DNA of 64,000 nt from Gemmatimonadota bacterium (lineage in GTDB: Bacteria > Gemmatimonadota > Gemmatimonadetes > Gemmatimonadales > GWC2-71-9), in assembly GCA_016713785.1 (NCBI GenBank), contig JADJOM010000003.1, positions 2,561,501 through 2,625,500 of the forward strand, written 5' to 3'. Position numbers and translations under genes: made by a program. This document shows positions 7,577 to 16,535 of this stretch, in pieces (position 1 is the first letter of the stretch; every line of letters begins with the position of its first letter). The notes under the pieces were generated by a model. The model was not told the DNA's origin. It ran no database searches and was given only the letters and a program-made list of their open reading frames with translations.

Positions 7577-8982
7577 TGCCGCCGACCCGCGTCCTCTTTG
7601 TCACCGGCAAGCTCGCGGAGCCGGCGCTGCGGCGGGTGCTGGCGGAGATGCAGCCGCCGTTTGCCGTGGAGGTGGCGGTCCTCGGGATCACGGTGGCGGC
7701 GCTGCTCACCACCCCGTGGATCGCCCGGTACCTCACCGTGCCGCCCGGCACCGACCTCATCCTGCTCCCCGGCCTCACCGAGGGCGACCCGGCGCTGCTC
7801 ACCGAGCAGTTCGGCGTGCCGGCGGAGCGGGGGCCCAAGGACCTGCGCGACATCCCGCGCCACTTCGGGCAGGCGGCCGCGGCGCGCGACTACGGCGCCT
7901 GGGACATCGAGATCCTGGCCGAGATCAACAATGCGCCCCGGCGGAGCCGGGAGGCGCTGCTGGCGGAGGCGCGGCATTACCAGGCCTCCGGCGCCGACCT
8001 GATCGACGTCGGCTGCACCCCCGGCGTCCCCTTCCCGCACCTGGGCGAGGTGGTGCGGGAGCTGCGCGGCCTCGGCATGCGGGTGAGCGTGGACACCTTC
8101 GACCGCGCGGAGATCCAGGCCGCGGTGGCGGCCGGCGCGGAGTGCGTGCTCAGCGTCAACGGCTCCAACCCCGGGGCCATCGAGGACCTCCGCGGCACCG
8201 GCGCGCGCGCCGTGGCCATCCCCGACTTCGGCGCCGGCCTCGAGACCCTGGAGCCCACGCTCGCCGCGCTGGAGCGCGCGGGAGTGCCGTACCTCATCGA
8301 CCCGATCGTCGAGCCGATCGGCTTCGGCTTCATGGCCTCCCTGGAGCGTTACGCCGAGATCCACCGCCGCTATCCCGGGGTGCCGCAGCTGATGGGGGTG
8401 GGGAACATCACCGAACTCACCAGCGCCGACACCACCGGCATGCACGCCCTGCTGCTCGCGGTCTGCCAGGAGGTGGGAGTGAAGGCGGTGCTCACCACCG
8501 AGGTGATCCCGTGGGCCCGCGGGGCGGTGCGGGAGATCGACATCGCGCGCCGCCTCATGCACTACGCCGTCACCCAGAAGACGACGCCGAAGCACGTGGA
8601 CGACCGCCTGGTCACGGTGAAGGACCCGCGCATCCTCACCTACAGCGAGGCGGAGCTGCGCGAGGTGCAGGCGCGGGTGCGCGACGCCAACTTCCGCATC
8701 TTCACCGACGGCGAGGTCATCACCGTTTTCAACCACGAGCGCTTCGTCCGCGGCACCGACATCCAGGAGATCTTCGACCAGCTCGGCGTCACCGACGCCT
8801 CCCACGGGTTCTACCTCGGGAAGGAGCTGGCCAAGGCGCGGCTCGCGAACCAGCTCGGCAAGACCTACCGCCAGGAGGGGGCGCTCACGTTCGGCTACCT
8901 GACGCCCGCCGACGACCCCAAGCGGGAGCACTTCCGACCCACGGCGCGACCGCGACCCGCGGGCGGAGGGCCGGATGCCTGA
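7576..8982 (+). CDS. Dihydropteroate synthase-like protein (DUF6513 type)
   Basis: 468 residues from a GTG that shares one base with the preceding TAG. Residues 1-125 form an extra N-terminal domain starting TRVLFVTGKLAEPAL; residues about 110-380 are a TIM barrel related to dihydropteroate synthase (ILAEINNAPRRS, ASGADLIDVGCTPG, VSVDTFDRAE, CVLSVNGSN, MGVGNITEL). The C-terminal 90 residues include FTDGEVITVFNH. Ordinary FolP is about 280 residues. This extended type is characteristic of H4MPT-using bacteria and archaea, and the obvious reaction is joining the pterin alcohol diphosphate to the beta-RFAP product of MptG. That assignment is inference. Overlaps pabB by 8 nt. Confidence 0.85.
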   Translation: MPPTRVLFVTGKLAEPALRRVLAEMQPPFAVEVAVLGITVAALLTTPWIARYLTVPPGTDLILLPGLTEGDPALLTEQFGVPAERGPKDLRDIPRHFGQAAAARDYGAWDIEILAEINNAPRRSREALLAEARHYQASGADLIDVGCTPGVPFPHLGEVVRELRGLGMRVSVDTFDRAEIQAAVAAGAECVLSVNGSNPGAIEDLRGTGARAVAIPDFGAGLETLEPTLAALERAGVPYLIDPIVEPIGFGFMASLERYAEIHRRYPGVPQLMGVGNITELTSADTTGMHALLLAVCQEVGVKAVLTTEVIPWARGAVREIDIARRLMHYAVTQKTTPKHVDDRLVTVKDPRILTYSEAELREVQARVRDANFRIFTDGEVITVFNHERFVRGTDIQEIFDQLGVTDASHGFYLGKELAKARLANQLGKTYRQEGALTFGYLTPADDPKREHFRPTARPRPAGGGPDA

Positions 8983-10414
8983 GCTCCCGCTGGTCGAGGA
9001 GCTCTGCCCCGCCCCCGACCCGGTGGCCACCGCGGAGCGGTTCCTGGGCCAGCCGCACCTGCTCTTCCTCGACAGCGCCACCGACCCGGAACGCCACGGC
9101 CGTCATTCGTTCCTGATGGCCGCGCCGCCCGCGGTGATCCGGACCCGCGGGCCCGCGGCCCCATCGGCGCTGGCGCAGGCCCGGGCCGCCCTGGCGCAGC
9201 ACCGGGCCGAGCCGGTGGCCGGCCTGCCGCCGTTCCAGGGCGGGCTCGCGGGCTACCTGGCCTACGATTACGGCGCCGTCCTCGAGCGCGTCCCGCCGAC
9301 CCGCTACGACGACCTCATGCTGCCCGACGCGGTGCTCGGCCTGTACGACTGGGTCATCGCCTGGGACCACGCCGCGGGACGCGCCTGGATCGTCTCGACG
9401 GGGCTCCCCGCCCTGGGGGCGGGCCGGGCCGCGCGGGCCGCGGAGCGGCTCGCCTGGGTGCGGCAGCTGCTCGCGGGCCCGAGTGGCGGGGCCACCGGCC
9501 GGGTGTGGAGCAGCCCGCCGCGCGGGGGAGCGCCGGCGCCCTCGTACCCGGTGCTGGGCACCGAGTTCGCGCGGGGCATCGGACTCCGGTCCTCGTTCAC
9601 CCATCGCGGTTACCTCGACGCGGTGCAGCGGGTGGTGGACTACATCGTGGCCGGCGACATCTTCCAGGCGAACCTCAGCCAGCGGCTGGAGAGCCCCCTG
9701 GAGGAGGACCCCTGGCGCCTGTACCAGCGGCTGCGCCGCCTCAACCCGGCGCCCTTCGCCGCCTACCTCGAGTTCGATGGCGTCGGGGTGGCCAGCGCGT
9801 CGCCGGAACGCTTCCTGGCCGTGGAGCCGTCGGGCCAGGTCGAGACCCGCCCGATCAAGGGCACCCGGCCGCGCGGGGTCTCCCCCGAGCATGACGCCGC
9901 GCTGGCCCGCGCGCTGGTGGACAGCCCCAAGGACCGGGCCGAGAACCTGATGATCGTGGACCTGCTGCGGAACGACCTGTCGCGGGTGTGCCGCCCAGGC
10001 AGCGTGCGGGTGCCGGAGCTGTTCGCGCTGGAGGGGCACCGCACGGTGCATCACCTGGTGTCGGCCGTGACCGGCACGCTGGCCCCGGACCGCGACGCCA
10101 CCGACCTGCTCGCCGCCGCCTTCCCGGGCGGCAGCATCACCGGCGCGCCCAAGGTGCGGGCCATGGAGATCATCGCGGAGCTGGAGCCCTCCCGCCGCGG
10201 GATCTACTGCGGGTCGATCGGCTACCTGAGCGTCACCGGCGCCATGGACACGAGCATCGTGATCCGGAGCTTCGTGGCGGCGGGGGGGCGGGTCACCTTC
10301 TCGGTGGGTGGCGGGATCGTGGCGGACTCCGATCCCGAGAGCGAATATCAGGAGACGTTGCACAAGGCCCGGGCGCTGATCGAGGCGCTGGCCGGCGGCG
10401 TGGTGACCCCATGA
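8975..10414 (+). CDS. pabB: Aminodeoxychorismate synthase component I
   Basis: Converts chorismate plus ammonia to 4-amino-4-deoxychorismate, the precursor of p-aminobenzoate. 479 residues, normal for the chorismate-utilising family. The motif PIKGTRPRG carries the lysine typical of PabB; anthranilate synthase TrpE has Ala there. Other marks are DIFQANLSQR, ASASPERF, ENLMIVDLLRNDLSRV, FPGGSITGAPK and YCGSIGYL. A good AGG ribosome binding site precedes the ATG. It overlaps pabA by ATGA. Located in the H4MPT island, it can supply the pABA consumed by MptG as well as by folate synthesis. No aminodeoxychorismate lyase (PabC) is adjacent. Confidence 0.93.
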   Translation: MPELPLVEELCPAPDPVATAERFLGQPHLLFLDSATDPERHGRHSFLMAAPPAVIRTRGPAAPSALAQARAALAQHRAEPVAGLPPFQGGLAGYLAYDYGAVLERVPPTRYDDLMLPDAVLGLYDWVIAWDHAAGRAWIVSTGLPALGAGRAARAAERLAWVRQLLAGPSGGATGRVWSSPPRGGAPAPSYPVLGTEFARGIGLRSSFTHRGYLDAVQRVVDYIVAGDIFQANLSQRLESPLEEDPWRLYQRLRRLNPAPFAAYLEFDGVGVASASPERFLAVEPSGQVETRPIKGTRPRGVSPEHDAALARALVDSPKDRAENLMIVDLLRNDLSRVCRPGSVRVPELFALEGHRTVHHLVSAVTGTLAPDRDATDLLAAAFPGGSITGAPKVRAMEIIAELEPSRRGIYCGSIGYLSVTGAMDTSIVIRSFVAAGGRVTFSVGGGIVADSDPESEYQETLHKARALIEALAGGVVTP

Positions 10415-11079
10415 TCCTGCTGCTCGACAACTACGACAGCTTCGTCTACACCCTGGCCCGCTACGTGGCCGAGCTGGGCGAGGCGCCGGTGGTGCGGCGC
10501 AACGACGCGCTCACCCCCGACGAGGTGGCGGCGCTGGGACCGACGCACATCATCATCTCGCCCGGCCCCTGCTCGCCCACCGAGGCGGGCATCTCGGTGG
10601 AGGTCATCCGCCGGTTCGGCCCGACGATCCCGGTGCTCGGAGTCTGTCTTGGCCACCAGGCCATCGGCGCCGCCTATGGCGCGGAGATCGTGCGGGCCGG
10701 CCGCCCGATGCACGGCAAGACCTCGCCCATCCGGCACGACGGCACTTCGGTCTTCACCGGGCTCCCGAGCCCGCTGGTCGCCACCCGCTATCATTCACTC
10801 GTCATTGCCCCGGCCTCGCTGCCGCCGGAGCTCCGGGTCACGGCCACCGCGGACGATGGCGAGATCATGGCCGTCGTGCACCGGACGCACCCGGTGGTGG
10901 GCGTGCAGTTCCACCCCGAGTCGGTGCTGACCGAGTACGGGTACCGGATGCTCGACTGGTTCCTCACCGGCGGACGAGGCAGCCGGGTGCCGGATCGCGC
11001 CGATGGCGCCTCGGTGCCGCCGACCGGTGAGGCGCCGGACCTCTCGAGCGCGCCGCCGTCATCGGAGCTGGTGCGATAG
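10411..11079 (+). CDS. pabA: Aminodeoxychorismate synthase glutaminase component
   Basis: Class I glutamine amidotransferase, 222 residues, supplying ammonia to PabB. The catalytic triad is visible: Cys in GVCLGHQAIG, His in VQFHPES and the following Glu. The start LLLDNYDSFVYTL and ISPGPCSPTEAG are typical of PabA/TrpG. The ATG overlaps the pabB stop (ATGA). The last 30 residues after FLTGG are a low-complexity tail not found in the family core. It could also serve an anthranilate synthase, as PabA/TrpG proteins sometimes do. Confidence 0.93.
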   Translation: MILLLDNYDSFVYTLARYVAELGEAPVVRRNDALTPDEVAALGPTHIIISPGPCSPTEAGISVEVIRRFGPTIPVLGVCLGHQAIGAAYGAEIVRAGRPMHGKTSPIRHDGTSVFTGLPSPLVATRYHSLVIAPASLPPELRVTATADDGEIMAVVHRTHPVVGVQFHPESVLTEYGYRMLDWFLTGGRGSRVPDRADGASVPPTGEAPDLSSAPPSSELVR

Positions 11080-11103
11080 GGCGGTAAGGCGGTAAGGCGG
11101 TAA
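11080..11103 (+). repeat. Three tandem GGCGGTAA units
   Basis: Exact 8-base unit GGCGGTAA three times, beginning on the base after the pabA stop codon and followed by the ribosome binding region of the next gene. Confidence 0.7.
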
Positions 11104-11127
11104 GTCACTCCACGAGGGAATCCCCAC

Positions 11128-12963
11128 ATGCGTCGCGCGTTCACCCTGCTGCTGCTCCTCCTCGCGGCCCCACTCGGGGCCCAGACCGCCGCCGACTCCG
11201 TCGCGGGCTACGCGGTTCGCGAGGCGATGATCCCCACCCGGGACGGGGCGCGGCTCCACACGCTCATCTACCGCCCCGCGGGCCACGACGAGGCGCTGCC
11301 GTTCCTGATGGTGCGGACACCCTACGGGATCACCGGCCGGGCGGGGCGCTACTTCCAGGCCTACCTCAAGGAGCTGGCAGCCGACGGGTACGTGATGGTG
11401 CTGCAGGACATCCGGGGCCGCTACGGCTCGGAAGGCACGTTCGTCATGAACCGGCCGCTGCACGACGCCGGGGACCCGAAGGGCGTGGACGAAAGCACCG
11501 ACACCTGGGACACGGTGGAGTGGCTGCTCGATCAGGTGCCGAACAACAACGGCCGGGTCGGGGTGCTCGGCATCAGCTACCCCGGGTGGCTGGCCGCGAT
11601 GGCCGGGATCAACCCCCACCCCGCGGTGAAGGCGGTCTCGCCCCAGGCGCCCATGACCGACACCTGGATCGGAGACGACTTCTTCCACCAGGGAGCGTTC
11701 CGCCTGTCGTACGGCTTCGAGTACGCCGCCGACATGGAGCTCTCCAACGATGGCTCGGTGCCGCTGCCGATCACCCGCTACGACACCTACGACTGGTACC
11801 TGGCGCAGGGCCCGCTCCGCAACCTGACCACGCTGTTGGCCGGCAAGGTGCCGACCTGGACCAACTTCACCCGCCATCCCACCTACGACGCGTTCTGGAA
11901 GGCGCGCTCGCTCCCCACCTACCTGACGCGGCTGTCGGTGCCGACGCTCACCGTCGGCGGCTGGTGGGACCAGGAAGACTTCTATGGCGCGCTGGCCACC
12001 TACGCGGCGCTGGAGAAGCTCGACACCGCGGGGATCAACTACCTGGTGATGGGACCCTGGAATCACGGCGGGTGGCAGGGCGCCGGCGACAGCCTGGGCA
12101 AGATCAGCTTCGCCGATTCCACCGGGACCTACTTCCGCGAGCAGGTGCAGGCGCCCTGGTTCGCGTACTGGCTCAAGGACCGGGGCCGGCTGCCGCTGCC
12201 CGAGGCGCTGCTCTTCGTGGCGGGCCGCAACGACTGGAAGGCGTTCGACCACTGGCCGCCCCGGGCCGAGGCCCCGGTACGGCAGCTCTACTTCCGCGCG
12301 GATGGCCGCCTGTCATTCGAGCCGCCGAGCGGGGCGGCCGCCGCGTTCGATCCGTTCGTCTCCGACCCGGCGCACCCCGTCCCCTACCGGGCGCGGCCCA
12401 TCCAGCAGACCTACCATCCCCGCGGCTCGAGCTGGTCCGCCTGGCAGGTGGAGGACCAGCGGCTGGCGCACAACCGCCCCGACGTGCTGTCGTGGGAGAC
12501 CGAGCCGCTCGACGCCGACCTGACCATCGCCGGGGACGTGGTGGCGCACCTGTTCGCCTCGACCACGGGGCAGGACGCCGACTGGGTGGTGAAGCTGATC
12601 GACGTCTACCCCGATTCGGCGCGCTACCTGGCGCCCCGCATGGGCGGGTTCCAGCTGATGGTGACCGGCGACATCCTGCGCGGCCGCTACCGCGCCGGCT
12701 GGGACCGCCCCGCCCCGCTGGTGCCCAACCGGGTGACCCCGTTCACGGTGGACCTGCACCAGCAGGCCTACACCTTCCGGAAGGGCCACCGGATCATGGT
12801 CCAGGTGCAGAGCACCTGGTTCCCGGTGTACGATCGCAACCCGCAGACCTGGGTGCCCAACATCTTCGAGGCGCCCGCCACCGCGTTCCGGGCGCAGACC
12901 CACCGGGTGTACCGGAGCACGCGGCATCCCTCGCACGTGCAGGTGCAGGTGCTCGCGCCATGA
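11128..12963 (+). CDS. Secreted CocE/NonD-family alpha/beta hydrolase
   Basis: Exported hydrolase of the X-Pro dipeptidyl-peptidase/cocaine-esterase family, 611 residues (usual about 550-620). A signal peptide ends near PLGAQTAA. The nucleophile elbow GISYPGW places Ser150; MGPWNHGGW contains the likely catalytic His. The C-terminal half is the jelly-roll domain (LSWETEPLDADLTIAG ... HRIMVQVQSTWFP). It forms a two-gene unit with the S9 peptidase that starts in its stop codon (ATGA), so the pair probably works together on peptides or amides outside the cytoplasm. It breaks the run of cofactor genes and has no evident C1 role. Confidence 0.9.
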   Translation: MRRAFTLLLLLLAAPLGAQTAADSVAGYAVREAMIPTRDGARLHTLIYRPAGHDEALPFLMVRTPYGITGRAGRYFQAYLKELAADGYVMVLQDIRGRYGSEGTFVMNRPLHDAGDPKGVDESTDTWDTVEWLLDQVPNNNGRVGVLGISYPGWLAAMAGINPHPAVKAVSPQAPMTDTWIGDDFFHQGAFRLSYGFEYAADMELSNDGSVPLPITRYDTYDWYLAQGPLRNLTTLLAGKVPTWTNFTRHPTYDAFWKARSLPTYLTRLSVPTLTVGGWWDQEDFYGALATYAALEKLDTAGINYLVMGPWNHGGWQGAGDSLGKISFADSTGTYFREQVQAPWFAYWLKDRGRLPLPEALLFVAGRNDWKAFDHWPPRAEAPVRQLYFRADGRLSFEPPSGAAAAFDPFVSDPAHPVPYRARPIQQTYHPRGSSWSAWQVEDQRLAHNRPDVLSWETEPLDADLTIAGDVVAHLFASTTGQDADWVVKLIDVYPDSARYLAPRMGGFQLMVTGDILRGRYRAGWDRPAPLVPNRVTPFTVDLHQQAYTFRKGHRIMVQVQSTWFPVYDRNPQTWVPNIFEAPATAFRAQTHRVYRSTRHPSHVQVQVLAP

Positions 12964-14912
12964 AGCTCCGCGCCCTCGCCCCGGCCGCGGCGCTGCTCCT
13001 CGCGATGCCGCTGTCGGCCCAGCGCCCGGACACGATCGTGCCCGCGGAGCACCTGGTGCTGCGCGGCATCCCCGCGCTGCCGGCGGCGCTGCGCGAGGCG
13101 GTGCGCCGCTACACCGAGTTCCGCAGCGCGGCGGTGGTGGACTGGCATCCGCTGCGGCGCGAACTGCTGATCAGCACCCGGTTCGGCAACACCGCGCAGC
13201 TGCACCGGGTGGCGCGGCCGGGCGGGGACCGCTCGCAGCTCACCTTCTTCGACGAGCCGGTGGGCGCCGGGAGCTGGTCGCCGGATGGCCGGTTCCTCGT
13301 CCTGGGGCGCGACGCGGGGGGGAACGAGTTCACCCAGCTCTACCGGCAGGAGGTCCCGGGGGGAGGGGTGACGCTCCTGACCGACGGCGCGGCCCAGAAC
13401 GGCGGGGTGCGGTGGTCCCGGACGGGCGACCGCATCGCCTACGGCTCCACCCGCCGCAACGGCGCGGACCGCGACCTGTACGTGATGGACCCGCGCGATC
13501 CCGCGACCGATCACCGCGTCCTCGAGGTGCAGGGCGGCGGCTGGAGCGTGCAGGACTGGTCGCCCGACGGCGGGGCGCTGCTGATCCGGGAGGGCCGCTC
13601 GGTCAACCAGGCGCAGCTGTGGCGCCTGGACCTGGCCACCGGCGCGCGGACCCTGCTCACCCCCGATGCGCCGGGCGACACCGTGGCCCGCGGCGGCGCC
13701 CGCTGGAGCCCGGAGGGGCGCGCCATCTACTACACCACCGACGCGGGGAGCGAGTTCCTGCAGCTGGTGCGGCAGGAGCTCGCCAGCGGGCGGGTCACGG
13801 TGCTCACGCCGGCGATCCCGTGGGACATCACCGAATTTGCGCTGTCGCCCGACGGCCGGACGGTGGCCCTGGTGGCCAACGAGGCGGGGCGCTCGCGACT
13901 CTCCCTGCTCGACACCCCAAGCGGCCGGCTCCGCGCCGTGCCCGGGCTGCCGGTGGGCCTGGTCGGCGGCCTCGAGTGGCGGCCCCAGGGCGGCGAGCTG
14001 GCCTTCACGCTGAGCGGCGCCCGCACCGCCGCCGATGCGTACAGCCTCGTCACCGCGACGGGGGCCCTCACGCGCTGGACCGAGAGCGAGACCGGCGGCC
14101 TCGACGTGGCGGCGCTGCCGGAACCGGAGCTGGTGCGCTGGACGAGCTTCGACGGGCTCGAGATCTCGGGCTTCCTGTACCGCCCGCCGGCCCGCTTCGC
14201 CGGCCCGCGCCCGGTGCTCATCTCCATTCACGGCGGCCCCGAGGGCCAGTCCACGCCCGGCTTCCTCGGCCGGGCCAACTACTTCCTGATGGAGCTCGGC
14301 GTCGCGATCCTGCTGCCCAACGTCCGCGGCTCCACCGGGTACGGCAAGACCTTCGTCAAGCGCGACAACGGCATGCGGCGCGAGGAGTCGGTGCGCGATA
14401 TCGGCGCCCTGCTCGACTGGATCGGCACCCGGCCCGAGCTGGACGCGGACCGGGTGATGGTCACCGGCGGCAGCTACGGCGGCTACATGACGCTCGCCGT
14501 GGCCACGCTGTACGACGACCGGATCCGCGGGGCGGTGGACGTGGTGGGGATCTCCAACTTCGTGAGCTTCCTGGCCAACACCGAGCGCTACCGGCGCGAC
14601 CTGCGCCGGGTGGAGTACGGTGACGAGCGCGACCCCGCCATGCGGGCCTACCTCGAGTCGATCGCGCCGCTGCACCGCGCCGACCGGATCACGCGGCCGC
14701 TATTCGTCATCCAGGGCGGCAACGACCCGCGGGTGCCGCGCAGCGAGGCGGAGCAGATGGTGGCCGCGGTGGAGCGGAATGGCGGCCCGGTCTGGTATCT
14801 TCTGGCCCGCGACGAGGGCCACGGCTTCCGCAAGAAGGCCAACGTGGACTTCCAGTTCTACGCCACCGTGGACTTCCTGCGCCGCCACCTCCTCGGCGCC
14901 GCGCTGCCCTGA
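12960..14912 (+). CDS. Secreted S9-family (prolyl oligopeptidase) peptidase
   Basis: 650-residue exported serine peptidase, start ATG 12960 overlapping the upstream stop. The signal peptide LLLAMPLSAQ is followed by a PD40-type beta-propeller (GSWSPDGRFLVLGRD, WSRTGDRIAYGS, WSPDGG, FALSPDGRTVAL) over about residues 60-370. The C-terminal alpha/beta hydrolase domain has nucleophile GGSYGGYM (Ser near 504), the Asp region GGNDPRVP and the His region DEGHGF. Family members remove short oligopeptides or acylated amino acids. Coupled to the CocE hydrolase; likely peptide scavenging. Confidence 0.93.
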   Translation: MKLRALAPAAALLLAMPLSAQRPDTIVPAEHLVLRGIPALPAALREAVRRYTEFRSAAVVDWHPLRRELLISTRFGNTAQLHRVARPGGDRSQLTFFDEPVGAGSWSPDGRFLVLGRDAGGNEFTQLYRQEVPGGGVTLLTDGAAQNGGVRWSRTGDRIAYGSTRRNGADRDLYVMDPRDPATDHRVLEVQGGGWSVQDWSPDGGALLIREGRSVNQAQLWRLDLATGARTLLTPDAPGDTVARGGARWSPEGRAIYYTTDAGSEFLQLVRQELASGRVTVLTPAIPWDITEFALSPDGRTVALVANEAGRSRLSLLDTPSGRLRAVPGLPVGLVGGLEWRPQGGELAFTLSGARTAADAYSLVTATGALTRWTESETGGLDVAALPEPELVRWTSFDGLEISGFLYRPPARFAGPRPVLISIHGGPEGQSTPGFLGRANYFLMELGVAILLPNVRGSTGYGKTFVKRDNGMRREESVRDIGALLDWIGTRPELDADRVMVTGGSYGGYMTLAVATLYDDRIRGAVDVVGISNFVSFLANTERYRRDLRRVEYGDERDPAMRAYLESIAPLHRADRITRPLFVIQGGNDPRVPRSEAEQMVAAVERNGGPVWYLLARDEGHGFRKKANVDFQFYATVDFLRRHLLGAALP

Positions 14913-14928
14913 CCCCGCCGGAGCGTCG

Positions 14929-15504
14929 ATGATCATCGAGACCCTGCTCACCACCCAGGACGCCGCCGGGACGCTGAACGTCGCCCCGATGGGCGTGGAG
15001 TGGGGGGAGGAGACGCTGGTGATCAGGCCGTTCCTCGAGACCGCCACCTTCCGGAACCTCGCCGCCACGCGGGCCGCGGTGGTGCACCTGACCGATGACG
15101 CGCTGCTCTTTGCCCAGGCGGTGATCCACCATCCCGCCGCCGACGCCCCGCCGACGGTGCCGGCGGCGCGCATCGCCGGGCGGGTGCTGGAGGCGGCGTG
15201 CAGCTGGCGGGAGGTGGAGGTGACGGCCCTCGACGACACCCCGCCCCGCAGCCGGATCACCACCCGCGTGGTGCACCGGGGGAGCCGGCGGGAGTTCCTG
15301 GGCTTCCACCGCGCCCGCCACGCCGTGCTTGAGGCCGCGATCCTGGCCACGCGGACCCACCTGCTCCCGGCAGAAGAGATCGCGGCGGAGTACGCCCGGC
15401 TGCAGGTGATCGTGGACAAGACCGCGGGCCCCCGGGAGCGCGAGGCGATGGCGCTGCTCACCGCCTGGGTAGCCGAGCGGGGCGTGGGGACCCCGGTCCG
15501 ATGA
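14929..15504 (+). CDS. DUF447-family protein of the H4MPT island
   Basis: 191-residue cytoplasmic protein of the DUF447 family, a split-barrel related to FMN-binding proteins. Visible family segments are IIETLLTTQDAAGTLNVAPM at the N-terminus, RPFLETATFRNLAATR, and the helical C-terminal part FHRARHAVLEAAILATR. DUF447 proteins are found in methanogens and in bacteria with H4MPT genes, often next to mptG or mch; the reaction is not established to my knowledge. The mptG start lies within its final codons (overlap ATGA at 15501-15504), so the two are coupled. Confidence 0.8.
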   Translation: MIIETLLTTQDAAGTLNVAPMGVEWGEETLVIRPFLETATFRNLAATRAAVVHLTDDALLFAQAVIHHPAADAPPTVPAARIAGRVLEAACSWREVEVTALDDTPPRSRITTRVVHRGSRREFLGFHRARHAVLEAAILATRTHLLPAEEIAAEYARLQVIVDKTAGPREREAMALLTAWVAERGVGTPVR

Positions 15505-16484
15505 CCCGCCCCCCTGGCCTGCCCGTCCGGGTCACCGTCGAGGCCCCGGCCCGGCTCCATTTCGGCATCCTCGACCTGCGAGGTCACCGCGGGCGGCGCT
15601 TCGGCGGGATCGGCGCCGCCGTCCCCTCGCCAAGCCTGGTGCTCGAGGCCACGCGGCACGACCGGCTGACCGCCGAGGGGCCAGACGCCGGACGGGCGCT
15701 GGAGTTCGCCCAGCGGTACCTGGCCGCCACCGGGATCACGGCCGGCGCCCACCTCCGGGTCCTGCGCGCCATCCCGGCACATGCCGGACTCGGCTCCGGC
15801 ACCCAGATGGCCCTCACGGTCGCCCGGGCGCTGGCGGAGCTGTTCGGGCTGCCGTCCGACCCCCTCACCCTGGCCCGGGCCGTGGGCCGGGGCCAGCGCT
15901 CGGCCATCGGCACCTGGACCTTTGCGCTGGGCGGGTTTGTACTCGAAGGGGGGCGCCGCGCCGGGGGCGACGTGGCGCCGCTGATCTCCCGCCTGCCGAT
16001 GCCACCCAGCTGGCGCTGTGTCATTGCCATCCCGGAGGGACACCCGGGGCTGTCCGGCAGTGCCGAGGCGGCCGCCTTCCGGGACCTGCCCCCGCCGTCG
16101 GAGCGGGAGGTGGAGCGGGTGGCCCACCTGGTCCTGATGCAGTTGCTCCCCGCGCTGGCCGACGCCGACCTGACGGCCTTCGGGTCGGCGCTGACGGAGG
16201 TCCAGCGGATCACCGGGGGGTGGTTCGCCCCGGCCCAGGGGGGGGCGTTCTCGCCGGGGCCCACCGAGGCGCTGGTGGAGCGGATGGCGGCGTTTGGCGC
16301 GGCCGGGGTGGGCCAGAGCTCCTGGGGCCCGACGGTGTACGGGCTGGTGCCGCAGGAGGAGGCGGCCCAGGACCTGGGGCAGCGCGTTCGCGCCTGGTTG
16401 GGGGGGCGGGGGACGGTGCTGGAGACCCCATTCTCCGAGCGGGGGGCGCTGGTCAGCAGCGAGTGGACGGGGGTCGGGGCCTAG
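15501..16484 (+). CDS. mptG: Beta-ribofuranosylaminobenzene 5'-phosphate synthase
   Basis: Condenses p-aminobenzoate with PRPP, releasing CO2 and pyrophosphate, the committed step of methanopterin synthesis. 327 residues, GHMP-kinase fold. Marks: EAPARLHFGILDLRG at the N-terminus, the glycine-rich loop IPAHAGLGSGTQMALTVARA, GRGQRSAIGTWTF, GGFVLEGGRR, and the C-terminal GVGQSSWGPTVYGLV. Translationally coupled to the DUF447 gene. It is a signature gene for H4MPT and ties the nearby pabAB genes to this cofactor. It is the last gene before the xoxF promoter. Confidence 0.93.
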   Translation: MTRPPGLPVRVTVEAPARLHFGILDLRGHRGRRFGGIGAAVPSPSLVLEATRHDRLTAEGPDAGRALEFAQRYLAATGITAGAHLRVLRAIPAHAGLGSGTQMALTVARALAELFGLPSDPLTLARAVGRGQRSAIGTWTFALGGFVLEGGRRAGGDVAPLISRLPMPPSWRCVIAIPEGHPGLSGSAEAAAFRDLPPPSEREVERVAHLVLMQLLPALADADLTAFGSALTEVQRITGGWFAPAQGGAFSPGPTEALVERMAAFGAAGVGQSSWGPTVYGLVPQEEAAQDLGQRVRAWLGGRGTVLETPFSERGALVSSEWTGVGA

Positions 16485-16506
16485 GCTGGCCGGGGTTCCA
16501 AACTGA

Positions 16507-16535
16507 TTGACAGGTTATTCGGCTGGCTGTATACT
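16507..16535 (+). promoter_or_regulatory. Consensus sigma70-type promoter upstream of xoxF
   Basis: TTGACA at 16507-16512 (perfect -35), a 17-base spacer, and TATACT at 16530-16535 (five of six -10 bases). It is the strongest promoter on the plus strand in the window. Predicted start of transcription is near 16542, giving a leader of about 545 nt before the xoxF ATG. Confidence 0.75.
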
